From Flavobacteriaceae bacterium (lineage in GTDB: Bacteria > Bacteroidota > Bacteroidia > Flavobacteriales > Flavobacteriaceae): DNA of 55,735 bases. The stretch covers positions 1 through 55,735 of the forward strand of contig JAGKWW010000024.1 in assembly GCA_021151665.1 (NCBI GenBank), written 5' to 3'. Positions 32,398 through 40,134 of the stretch are shown one piece after another; within the stretch, counting starts at the first letter, position 1, and every line of letters starts with the position of its first letter. The position numbers were made by a program, and so were the translations under genes. The notes under the pieces are model-generated. The model ran no database searches. It worked only from the letters and a program-made list of their open reading frames with translations, and was not told the origin of the DNA.

Positions 32398-33303
32398 ATG
32401 AAAAAGTTGATTCCGGTATACGTTAGGGTACCTGCGCTGTTTGCACTCGTTTTCATGGCGCTGGAATACTTCATAGATTCAGGAGACAGGCCGGCCTTTA
32501 TTAAATACCCACTGGTTTCGGTGTTCCTGTTCGTTTTCCTGTTCCTTCAGATAGCGCTGGAAATTGTGATAAGCGCAATAGACAGGGTAACCTATAATAT
32601 GCTAACTGAAGAGCAAAAACAAAAACTGGCAGAAGTAGATTCTATAAGCCTTAAAGATACAGCGCTTGGCCGCAAGCTGAAAGGCCTTATCGGCAAATCT
32701 ACGCCGATTGAAGAGGAGGGTAACCTTTTGCTCGAGCATAATTACGATGGCATTAAGGAGCTGGACAATGTGCTTCCGCCATGGTGGGTTTACCTCTTCT
32801 ACGTGACCATTATCTTCGGGCTTATTTACCTGGTGCGTTTCCATATCTATGGCGACTACGACCAAAAACAGGAATTTGAAACCGAAATGGCACAGGCAAA
32901 GCTTGCTGTAGAGGAGTATAAGAAAACTGCGAAAGACCTTATTGACGAAAAGAGCGTTACGCTGCTTACAGAAGCCGGAGATATTGCCGCGGGTAAAAAG
33001 ATATTCGAAACCAATTGTGCCGCGTGCCACCGCGCCGACGCAGGAGGTGCTATCGGCCCGAACCTTACTGATGACCACTGGCTGTTTGGTGGTGGTATTA
33101 AGAATGTGTTCCATACCATTAACGAAGGCGGACGTCCCGGTAAAGGCATGGTAAGCTGGAAGGGTACGTTAAAACCGAGTGAAATGCAGCAGGTAGCAAG
33201 CTACGTGTTGTCTTTAAAAGGTTCTAACCCAAAAGATCCTAAAGCGCCCGATGGCGAAATATGGAAAGATGATGCAACCGCTGCCCCAGCTGCAGCAAAA
33301 TAA
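32398..33303 (+). CDS. ccoP: cbb3 oxidase cytochrome c subunit CcoP, one haem
   Basis: A 301-residue membrane cytochrome c. Two or three hydrophobic helices (about 8-26, 37-58, 130-150) flank a FixP_N region with YDGIKELDNVLPPWW near 116-130. Only one haem site is present, CAACH at 207-211, with a Met ligand in KGMVSW. Classical CcoP of Proteobacteria carries two haems. The one-haem form with an N-terminal two-helix part is usual in Bacteroidota. An Ala/Pro-rich tail ends the protein. Confidence 0.93.
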   Translation: MKKLIPVYVRVPALFALVFMALEYFIDSGDRPAFIKYPLVSVFLFVFLFLQIALEIVISAIDRVTYNMLTEEQKQKLAEVDSISLKDTALGRKLKGLIGKSTPIEEEGNLLLEHNYDGIKELDNVLPPWWVYLFYVTIIFGLIYLVRFHIYGDYDQKQEFETEMAQAKLAVEEYKKTAKDLIDEKSVTLLTEAGDIAAGKKIFETNCAACHRADAGGAIGPNLTDDHWLFGGGIKNVFHTINEGGRPGKGMVSWKGTLKPSEMQQVASYVLSLKGSNPKDPKAPDGEIWKDDATAAPAAAK

Positions 33304-33311
33304 AGAATAGT

Positions 33312-34736
33312 ATGATGGAAAGTATGCCGGATGAGGAGTTTCGCGATAAGATCGGGACTATAAATGAAGAGGGTAAAAGGGCATGGGTATTCCCTAAAAA
33401 GCCATCAGGTAAGTTTTACAGGTACAGGAAGCTGGTAAGCTATTTCCTTCTCATCTTCCTGTTCCTTGCACCCTTCGTTAAGATCAACGGAAATCAGTTC
33501 CTGATGTTCAATGTAGTCGAGCGCAGGTTCAATATTTTCGGGTTCCCGTTCTGGCCACAGGACTTTTACATCTTTGTGTTGTCCATGATTATCGGAGTAA
33601 TTTTCGTGGCTTTGTTTACTGTTGCTTTCGGGCGTATTTTTTGCGGATGGATCTGCCCGCAAACCATTTTCATGGAGATGGTTTTTCGACGGATAGAGTA
33701 CTGGATTGATGGTGACCGCAATGCCCAGATCAAGCTGGATAAACAGGAGTGGAATGCCGAGAAGATCAGGAAGCGGGTATTGAAATGGATCGTGTTCTTT
33801 GTCATATCGTTTGCAATTGCCAATGTGTTCTTTGCTTATCTGAATGGAAGCGACAAGTTGCTGCACATGATAGAAGATGGCCCTGCTTCGCACATAGGCA
33901 ACCTTATCGCCCTGTTGATCTTTACCGCGGTGTTTTACTTTGTGTTCGCCTGGTTCAGGGAGCAGGTGTGCATCATTGCCTGTCCGTACGGAAGGCTGCA
34001 GGGTGTACTGCTCGATAATAAGAGTATCATCGTGGCCTATGACCATGTGCGGGGAGAAGGAGAAGCCGGCCGTGGCCGTATCATAAAAGGTGAAGACCGT
34101 ACTCTTTCAGGCAAGGGCGACTGTATCGATTGCAAGTTGTGTGTCCATGTATGCCCAACCAACATCGACATCAGGAACGGTACCCAGTTGGAATGTGTAA
34201 ACTGTACCGCTTGTATCGATGAGTGCAACACCGTCATGGAAAAGATCCAAAAGCCGAAAGGGCTGATACGCTACGCCAGCGAAGACGAGATCACCAAAAA
34301 CGAAAGATTCGTTTTTACAGCGCGGATGAAAGGGTATACTGCCATATTGGTTATCCTTACCGGCATCTTCATTGGCATGCTCTTTATGCGGAGCGCTGTA
34401 GAAGCATCGGTAGTCAGGCTGCCCGGGCAACTGTTTCAGCACAAGGGCAACAACCTTACCAACGTGTACACCTTCAAACTTGTAAACAAAACCAGTGTTG
34501 ACTATAACCATGTGCGCATTGTACTGGCGAGGCCGCTTGGCGGCAAGGTGCAAATGGTGGGCAAGGACGAGATGAAAGTCCCCAAAGAAGGCATGGCGCA
34601 GGGAACGCTCTTTGTAGAGCTGAGCCCGGCGCAGATGAAAGGCGAAAAAACAAAAGTGCTCTTTGAAGTTTATGACGGAAACAAGGTTATAGAAACTGAA
34701 ACCAGCACATTTATTGGCCCGCGCAGTTTTAATTAG
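33312..34736 (+). CDS. ccoG: cbb3 oxidase accessory protein CcoG (RdxA/FixG)
   Basis: A 474-residue membrane iron-sulfur protein. After an N-terminal soluble part there are about five helices, and GRIFCGWICPQTIFMEM and CIIACPYGRLQG carry conserved Cys. A ferredoxin-like part has CIDCKLCVHVCP and CVNCTACIDEC for two 4Fe-4S clusters, and the C-terminal part is an Ig-like periplasmic domain. CcoG reduces copper for oxidase assembly. It begins 8 bases after ccoP. A second ATG three bases on is equally usable. Confidence 0.95.
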   Translation: MMESMPDEEFRDKIGTINEEGKRAWVFPKKPSGKFYRYRKLVSYFLLIFLFLAPFVKINGNQFLMFNVVERRFNIFGFPFWPQDFYIFVLSMIIGVIFVALFTVAFGRIFCGWICPQTIFMEMVFRRIEYWIDGDRNAQIKLDKQEWNAEKIRKRVLKWIVFFVISFAIANVFFAYLNGSDKLLHMIEDGPASHIGNLIALLIFTAVFYFVFAWFREQVCIIACPYGRLQGVLLDNKSIIVAYDHVRGEGEAGRGRIIKGEDRTLSGKGDCIDCKLCVHVCPTNIDIRNGTQLECVNCTACIDECNTVMEKIQKPKGLIRYASEDEITKNERFVFTARMKGYTAILVILTGIFIGMLFMRSAVEASVVRLPGQLFQHKGNNLTNVYTFKLVNKTSVDYNHVRIVLARPLGGKVQMVGKDEMKVPKEGMAQGTLFVELSPAQMKGEKTKVLFEVYDGNKVIETETSTFIGPRSFN

Positions 34737-34767
34737 AATACACTAAATCACACTAAATACTAAAAAA

Positions 34768-35214
34768 ATGAAAATTAACTGGGGTACAGGAATCGTTTTG
34801 GCTTTCGCCCTGTTCATGAGCTTCATCATGTTCTTTGTAATACGGGTGCAAAGCGACCATCAATACGATAATGAGCTTGTAGTAGAAGACTACTATAAAA
34901 TGGAACGTGGCCTTGAGGGCCAGCTTCAAAAAGAAGAGAATGCGGCACAGCTTGCCGAAAAAGTAATAATAGATGCAAAAGGCGATAGTATTAAAGTAGC
35001 TTTTCCGGCTCACTTTAATCCTGCGCTCATCAAGGGTAAAGTGTCCCTGTACAGGCCGTCTAGCCAAAAGCTGGATTTCGAGATTCCCATCTCAGTCTCA
35101 GCTCCATATCTGCTCATACCTAAAAGTGATTTGGCAGGCGGCCGATGGGACATTACTGTTGACTGGCAATATGATGGCAAAGGCTATATAAACAGCGAGA
35201 AGCTAACGCTATAG
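34768..35214 (+). CDS. ccoH: FixH/CcoH-like accessory protein
   Basis: A 148-residue protein with one N-terminal helix (about residues 7-27) and a periplasmic beta-rich domain. YDNELVVEDYYKMERGLEGQ near 36-55 and GGRWDITVDWQYDGKGY near 124-140 match FixH. FixH helps copper delivery to the cbb3 oxidase. It follows ccoG after 31 bases. Confidence 0.9.
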   Translation: MKINWGTGIVLAFALFMSFIMFFVIRVQSDHQYDNELVVEDYYKMERGLEGQLQKEENAAQLAEKVIIDAKGDSIKVAFPAHFNPALIKGKVSLYRPSSQKLDFEIPISVSAPYLLIPKSDLAGGRWDITVDWQYDGKGYINSEKLTL

Positions 35215-35223
35215 CAGAAATTT

Positions 35224-35382
35224 AGATGAGAGATAATAGATAATAGACAGTTTGAAGTTCACAGTTGACAGTAATTAGTTGAGTGTTGGTGCCTTAATCC
35301 TGCAGTCTATTATCTATCATCTTTTATCTTTCGTCTATCATCTATTATCTATCATCTACCATCTTACATCTATCATCTGCAA
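35224..35382. repeat. Inverted pair of heptamer repeat tracts before the SafE-like gene
   Basis: The 168-base spacer holds two tracts in opposite orientation. Left: AGATGAG, AGATAAT, AGATAAT, AGACAGT (35224 on). Right: ten or more units of TCTATYA type (35305-35379) that run to within 3 bases of the ATG at 35383. The first 25 bases of the left arm (35224-35248) pair with 35305-35329 with 22 of 25 matches, so a long hairpin with a 56-base loop is possible. The leader of the following gene would be inside it. Confidence 0.8.
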
Positions 35383-36096
35383 ATGCTTTACTCCGCCCTT
35401 ATACTCGGATTAATATCAAGCCTGCACTGCATAGGCATGTGCGGCCCCATAGCAATGATGCTGCCCCTTAACCGGAGCAACCCTGCCTCAATGGCAATGC
35501 AACTCATGGTATACCACGCCGGCAGGCTCAGCGCTTATGCGGGGCTGGGGCTTGTATTTGGGATATTGGGTAAAGGCTTGTTCCTTGCCGGCTTACAGCA
35601 GCATCTCTCTATCATTGCCGGAATTATTATGATAATTATAGCGCTGGTACCCGAAAAGGTATTTGCGAGGTATAATTTCTCCAGGCCGGTTTATCAAATA
35701 ATAGCAAAGGTAAAGTCTTCATTAGGGGGGCAACTGCGCAACAAAAGCATAAAAGGTTTCTACCTTACCGGACTTTTTAACGGCTTGCTCCCATGCGCAC
35801 TTGTGTATGCAGCTTTATTTGGCGCTATCGCCATGCAGGATGAAATTCGCGGTGTAGCATATATGTTTCTTTACGGAATAGGCACTATTCCTCTCATGAG
35901 CGCCGTGGTTTACGCATCGGGATTTGTATCCGGCGGGTTTAGGCAAAAGGCAGCGTCTTTTGTACCGTATGCTATGGCCATTATAGGCATGCTGTTTATT
36001 GTAAGGGGCCTTGGGCTCGGCATTCCTTATCTTTCCCCATCCAATGCTTCTCTTTTTATACAAAAGGGCGCCGACTGCGGAATCACCTCTCATTAA
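35383..36096 (+). CDS. TauE/SafE-like (DsbD_2) membrane protein of the cbb3 locus
   Basis: A 237-residue integral membrane protein with about six helices. SSLHCIGMCGP (residues 12-22) and FNGLLPCALVYAALF near 134-148 are the conserved Cys-containing motifs of the DsbD_2/sulfite-exporter-like group. Members beside cco genes are thought to export or handle copper for oxidase assembly. The name TauE/SafE is an annotation habit, not evidence for sulfite. A Cys sits near the end (GADCGITSH). Expression may depend on the repeat-rich spacer upstream. Confidence 0.85.
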   Translation: MLYSALILGLISSLHCIGMCGPIAMMLPLNRSNPASMAMQLMVYHAGRLSAYAGLGLVFGILGKGLFLAGLQQHLSIIAGIIMIIIALVPEKVFARYNFSRPVYQIIAKVKSSLGGQLRNKSIKGFYLTGLFNGLLPCALVYAALFGAIAMQDEIRGVAYMFLYGIGTIPLMSAVVYASGFVSGGFRQKAASFVPYAMAIIGMLFIVRGLGLGIPYLSPSNASLFIQKGADCGITSH

Positions 36097-36131
36097 AAGC
36101 TTTTTGCTAAATTGCGGGAAAGCAGACCCGC

Positions 36132-36683
36132 ATGAAATTCACACCCTATCCTGTAACGCTTAAAGACGGTGCCTGCGTCCTTATACGTACGGCAGTTCCC
36201 GCAGATGCGCCGCGGTTGCTGCAAACTATCACAACGTATGTAGCCGACGCCGAGTTCATCCCTAAACAGCCGGATGAGATGACCCTTACCGGACAGCGCA
36301 CCGAAGAGTGGATAACCGATTTTAGCGGGCGCGATAACTGCCTGTTGTTAGTTGCTGAATGTGACGGGCAACTGCTTGGCAATATCGATCTTACCGGAAG
36401 TCTGCGCGCTGCGATGGCCCACACTGCAATGGTAGGTATGGGGATGTTGAAAGGGTGGAGAGGAAAAGGACTCGGAACAGCGCTTATCAATGCCGCACTA
36501 TCCTGGGCTACAGAAAATGAAGTACTTGAGCTACTTTGGCTGCAGGTATATACCCAGAACCTCGCTGCGATATCGCTGTATCAACGCGCAGGTTTTGAAG
36601 AATGCGGGTATATGAAAAACTATTTCAGGCATGCCGATATTTACTACGACAACATGACCATGTCCAGAAGTGTATGGCGCTAA
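36132..36683 (+). CDS. GNAT-family acetyltransferase
   Basis: A 183-residue GNAT domain. The acetyl-CoA loop is GWRGKGLGTALINAAL near 113-128, and LQVYTQNLAAISLYQRAGFE near 138-157 is the second family motif. It resembles acetyltransferases that act on amines or protein N-termini, with no specific substrate visible. It is 35 bases after the SafE-like gene and overlaps the convergent unknown gene by 4 bases. Confidence 0.9.
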   Translation: MKFTPYPVTLKDGACVLIRTAVPADAPRLLQTITTYVADAEFIPKQPDEMTLTGQRTEEWITDFSGRDNCLLLVAECDGQLLGNIDLTGSLRAAMAHTAMVGMGMLKGWRGKGLGTALINAALSWATENEVLELLWLQVYTQNLAAISLYQRAGFEECGYMKNYFRHADIYYDNMTMSRSVWR

Positions 36684-37489
36684 ACGAGTTGCCGCGGTAC
36701 ATTATATTCGATTTCTTTCAAGTCAAACTTTGCGTAGGGATATTCAATTCCGTTTAATATCCACGATGCCGATACTTTCATAGGCACGAGCATGCCGTAA
36801 TGATAACGGTAGTCTGAAAATGTGCCTACCCAGGGCTGTGCGGCCCCATTGTTATAGCTGCGGGAGGTTTCCATCCGGCAGATCTCATTTTTCTCGTTAA
36901 AAAACACGGTATAGTCCAGATGGATGCCACGGTAGCAGAAAAACATCCTCGCAGAATTGTCGGAAAGGGGTTCCCATGTTACGTATCGTGATGGCAGCAG
37001 GTTGGTAGGCATCCACACGTCTTCGCCCAGCCAACGCAGTAATTCGGCGCGGTCCATCCGTTGTCCTGTTGCGTTAGCAATTCTAAAAGCCGAAAAAAGC
37101 CATACGCTGAGGGTTCCTTTTCCATTAATATAAGAGTCTATCGCAGAGAAGCTCCCGATATTGCCGCGCCAGATGAACCCCGGCCTCATCACGGTAAAGT
37201 ACTGCTCGCCTTTTATCGCTATCCAGTTTTTCCTGAGATCCGTTTTAAAAGTTCCGGTGTGCTTCAGCCGGGCGCAGGAAACATAATGCATTCCATCGGT
37301 TAATACGTGACAGAAATAGGCACGAACAGGGCTTGGAAGGTCGACGCTCGACAGATCTACTTTTTTACCAATTTCCTGCCTGTGTGAAAATAGAACCTGT
37401 AACTGCTTATAAAAATGATGCCTGAAAACAAGCCTGCCGCAAAAATAAACGGATAACAATGCGGCAGGCAGGAGCGCGATATAAATCAT
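36680..37489 (-). CDS. Protein of unknown function, membrane-anchored
   Basis: A 269-residue protein with one N-terminal helix (about residues 2-20) and a soluble part rich in Trp and Tyr. LPSPVRAYFCHVL near 51-63, VMRPGFIWRGNIG and WLGEDVWMPTNLLP are notable segments. I think it belongs to a DUF6544-like family seen in many bacteria, but I cannot confirm this. The role is unknown. It lies 10 bases downstream of hemN, so it may be read from the hemN promoter. Confidence 0.75.
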   Translation of the reverse strand: MIYIALLPAALLSVYFCGRLVFRHHFYKQLQVLFSHRQEIGKKVDLSSVDLPSPVRAYFCHVLTDGMHYVSCARLKHTGTFKTDLRKNWIAIKGEQYFTVMRPGFIWRGNIGSFSAIDSYINGKGTLSVWLFSAFRIANATGQRMDRAELLRWLGEDVWMPTNLLPSRYVTWEPLSDNSARMFFCYRGIHLDYTVFFNEKNEICRMETSRSYNNGAAQPWVGTFSDYRYHYGMLVPMKVSASWILNGIEYPYAKFDLKEIEYNVPRQLV

Positions 37490-37499
37490 ATCTCAGAAT

Positions 37500-38864
37500 T
37501 TATACCGTCATCGAAAATAACTTGGTGTCAGGTGCTTTACGCCTTAGACGAAGGTCGAATGCCATGCAGATATTCCTGACAAAAGGTTTTCCTTTTTCGG
37601 TCACAACGATATGGTCGCGATACAATTCGAGCAATCCGTCATCCTCCATTTCTTTCAGGCTGAGCAATACATCCGGCAGCTCGGCAAAGGTTCCGTCGCC
37701 ACCGTTCCATGAGGTGGTAAAGCTGCACATCAGGTTCAGGATGTGCTTCCTTATAACAAGGTCCTCATCGTTTAGCAAATGGCCACGAAATACCGGAAGC
37801 CTGCCGCTCTCTATCATACGGTAGTATTCCTCGAGGTTCTTCTCAGTTTGCGCAAAGCTATACCAGCTATCGCTTATAGAAGATACGCCCAGGCCAATCA
37901 TTAGCTTTGTTTTGCTGGCGCTGTAGCCCATAAAATTGCGGTGAAGCATTCCGGTGCAAAATGCAGTGTACATGCTGTCGGTTTCCAGTGCAAAATGGTC
38001 CATGCCGATTTCATGAAAACCTTTTTCTGCCAGCAGGTTTTTGCCGGTTTCATACAGCATTCGCTTCTCGTCGTCCTGCGGAAGGTTGCTTTCATCAAAA
38101 CCGCGTTGCCCGTTGCCTTTTATCCACGGCACATGCGCATAACTGTAAAATGAGATACGGTCGGGGTTGAGCGACTTGGTTTTCTCGATGGTATCTGTAA
38201 TATTGGCCACAGTCTGAAACGGCAGCCCGAATACCAAGTCATGGCTTATTGAAGTATAGCCAATTTCCTTCGCCCAAAATGTAACCTTGGCTACATTATG
38301 AAAGGGCTGTATACGGTTAATGGCTATTTGTACCTTTTCATTATAATCCTGTACGCCAAAGCTTACGCGGCGAAAACCGAGGTCGAATAACGTTTGAAGG
38401 TGCTTGCGGGTAGTGTTGTTAGGGTGCCCTTCAAAGCTAAACTCATAACCTTGAGCAATATCCGCGTTACCCAGGATTCCTTTTATCAGCCGCTCCAGAT
38501 TTTCGGGCGAAAAGAATGTGGGCGTTCCGCCCCCAAGGTGCAGTTCCTTAATGCGCGGGCGTGCAGGCAGAAGCCGGCAATAGATCTCCCATTCCTTCAG
38601 CACAGCTGTAATGTACGGGTCTTCCACTTCATGGCGCCGCGTGATCCTTTTATTGCATCCGCAAAACGTGCACATGCTTTCGCAAAAAGGAAGATGTATG
38701 TAAAGGCTGATACCTTCGCTGTCATTACTTTCATTAAATGCCCGGAGCAGCGTGTCTGTCCATGCATTAGCGGTAAATTTCTCTTCTTCCCAGTACGGTA
38801 CAGTAGGGTAGCTTGTATACCGCGGCCCGGGAACATTATATTTTTGTATGATTGAATTTTGCAT
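37500..38864 (-). CDS. hemN: Oxygen-independent coproporphyrinogen III oxidase
   Basis: A 454-residue radical SAM enzyme that decarboxylates coproporphyrinogen III without oxygen during haem synthesis. The cluster motif CESMCTFCGC (residues 61-70) gives Cys61, Cys65 and Cys68, with the extra Cys70 found in true HemN. LYIHLPF precedes it and HLGGGTPTFF follows. Length is typical of HemN rather than the shorter HemW. The Fnr-type promoter upstream fits need for haem at low oxygen. Confidence 0.95.
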   Translation of the reverse strand: MQNSIIQKYNVPGPRYTSYPTVPYWEEEKFTANAWTDTLLRAFNESNDSEGISLYIHLPFCESMCTFCGCNKRITRRHEVEDPYITAVLKEWEIYCRLLPARPRIKELHLGGGTPTFFSPENLERLIKGILGNADIAQGYEFSFEGHPNNTTRKHLQTLFDLGFRRVSFGVQDYNEKVQIAINRIQPFHNVAKVTFWAKEIGYTSISHDLVFGLPFQTVANITDTIEKTKSLNPDRISFYSYAHVPWIKGNGQRGFDESNLPQDDEKRMLYETGKNLLAEKGFHEIGMDHFALETDSMYTAFCTGMLHRNFMGYSASKTKLMIGLGVSSISDSWYSFAQTEKNLEEYYRMIESGRLPVFRGHLLNDEDLVIRKHILNLMCSFTTSWNGGDGTFAELPDVLLSLKEMEDDGLLELYRDHIVVTEKGKPFVRNICMAFDLRLRRKAPDTKLFSMTV

Positions 38865-38884
38865 GGCAACATTTTTTCCAATGT

Positions 38885-38928
38885 CAAAATTATAACAGGC
38901 AGGTTTCCGGAAAAATGATAATTGTCAT
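38885..38928 (-). promoter_or_regulatory. Fnr-type box and -7 element of hemN
   Basis: On the minus strand ATGACAATTATCAT (38928-38915) precedes TAATTTTG (38892-38885) by 36 bases start to start. The 14-base box is identical to that before ccoI. The -7 element ends 20 bases before the hemN ATG. Confidence 0.78.
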
Positions 38929-38944
38929 ATTGGGCGCCATCGCG

Positions 38945-38972
38945 TTGCCGATTGTAAAATTTGTTACATTTA
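38945..38972 (+). promoter_or_regulatory. Possible promoter of the rhodanese-LytS-LytTR operon
   Basis: TTG (38945-38947), a 17-base spacer and TACATTTA (38965-38972), one mismatch from TAnnTTTG. The hemN Fnr-type box lies close by but not at the 36-base spacing on this strand. Confidence 0.4.
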
Positions 38973-38991
38973 CAGCACTAAAACACGCAGG

Positions 38992-39378
38992 ATGAAAAAT
39001 ATAATTTACTTATTGGTATGCCTTGTAGCCTCTGTAACCCTTCAGGCGCAGGCCAGGAAAAATACGGAGCTTGTCAGTCCCAAAGTCTTTGCCGAACGCA
39101 TGGCAAAGCAGCCCGGCCAGGTGGTAGATGTGCGCACCCACAAAGAATTTAAAGCGGGTTATATAGAAGGCGCAGCCAACCTTCACTTATATGACAAGGA
39201 TTTTGAACAGCGCGTTGACAAACTTGACAAAAATAAACCGGTATATGTATATTGTAAAGTGGGAGGCCGCAGTGCCGAAGCGGTAACGATTATGCAGCAA
39301 AAGGGCTTTAAAAAAATAGTGGAGCTTAAGGGGGGTATGGACGCCTGGACGGCCGCGGGGCTTCCTGTAAAAAAATAG
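38992..39378 (+). CDS. Secreted rhodanese-like protein
   Basis: A 128-residue protein with a signal peptide (MKNIIYLLVCLVASVTLQAQ) and a rhodanese domain. VVDVRTHKEFKAGYIEGAAN near 43-62 and active-site loop CKVGGRS near 84-90 are visible. It should act in the periplasm on sulfane sulfur. The kinase gene starts 3 bases after its stop, so it is translationally linked to a LytS-LytTR pair. Confidence 0.9.
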   Translation: MKNIIYLLVCLVASVTLQAQARKNTELVSPKVFAERMAKQPGQVVDVRTHKEFKAGYIEGAANLHLYDKDFEQRVDKLDKNKPVYVYCKVGGRSAEAVTIMQQKGFKKIVELKGGMDAWTAAGLPVKK

Positions 39379-39381
39379 CGT

Positions 39382-40134
39382 TTGCAGACTACACTCGATA
39401 TAGCACTCGCCATAGTACTGGGCATTTGCCTGATAATAATCATTATCATGTGGGTGCGGCTCAACCGTTCCCGACGGGTGCGGCGCGAACTCGAAACGCG
39501 TTTTGTAGAAATGGAAAACCGCGTAAATAAGCTTCAGCTCCAAACCCTTGAAGGCAGGCTGAATCCCCATCTTTTTAAGAACATTCTCAATTCTATCCAG
39601 TCGCATGCTTACCAGACCTATTTTGCAATGGATAAGCTCAGCAATGTACTCGATTATATATTGTACGAAAGCCAGAACCGGTTCGTAAGCCCGCGGGAAG
39701 AAATCGAGTTTGCCCTTAACCTCATCGAGATCAACAAAATAAAGATAAGCCCGCTGTTCGCTATAACGGTAAAGAAAAAGATAGATGAGCAGGACTCTCT
39801 TTATGATGAGCGAATACTGGCGCCGCTGATCTCTATCGACCTGATAGAAAATGCGTTTAAACACGCCGACCTGCAAAGTCCCGACGCTTTTATTTCTATA
39901 GTAATTGAGTTTAGGCATAACGAATTTTCGCTGCTTGTAAGCAATAAGATATCTGGTAAATCAGCAATACTAAAGGAACACAGCGGTATTGGCGCGGCAA
40001 CGCTTGAGCAGCGGCTAAAGATCATTTATAAATCGTGCTATAAGCTGGAGCGCTACACCGAAGGCGACGACGTTTATATTGCACAACTTAAAATCAATCT
40101 TCTTGAATACAAAAATCAGATGCTTACTGCTTGA
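39382..40134 (+). CDS. LytS-type sensor histidine kinase
   Basis: A 250-residue histidine kinase with one membrane helix (about residues 7-26) and no periplasmic sensor domain. The phospho-acceptor is His63 in LNPHLFKNILNSI, and DLIENAFKHAD near 155-165 is the ATP-binding N box. It starts at TTG; the next ATG would delete the helix. It overlaps the response regulator gene. With no sensor of its own, it may sense through the membrane or through the linked rhodanese. Confidence 0.88.
   Translation: MQTTLDIALAIVLGICLIIIIIMWVRLNRSRRVRRELETRFVEMENRVNKLQLQTLEGRLNPHLFKNILNSIQSHAYQTYFAMDKLSNVLDYILYESQNRFVSPREEIEFALNLIEINKIKISPLFAITVKKKIDEQDSLYDERILAPLISIDLIENAFKHADLQSPDAFISIVIEFRHNEFSLLVSNKISGKSAILKEHSGIGAATLEQRLKIIYKSCYKLERYTEGDDVYIAQLKINLLEYKNQMLTA

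Noticed and set aside
34741..34765. Tandem CACTAAAT units before ccoH
   Set aside because: Only two to three short units in an AT-rich 31-base gap; does not keep the 7-base register of the other tracts.
35305..35379. TCTATYA tandem units considered as a CRISPR-like array
   Set aside because: There are no unique spacers between repeats, the period is 7 bases and no cas genes are in the window.
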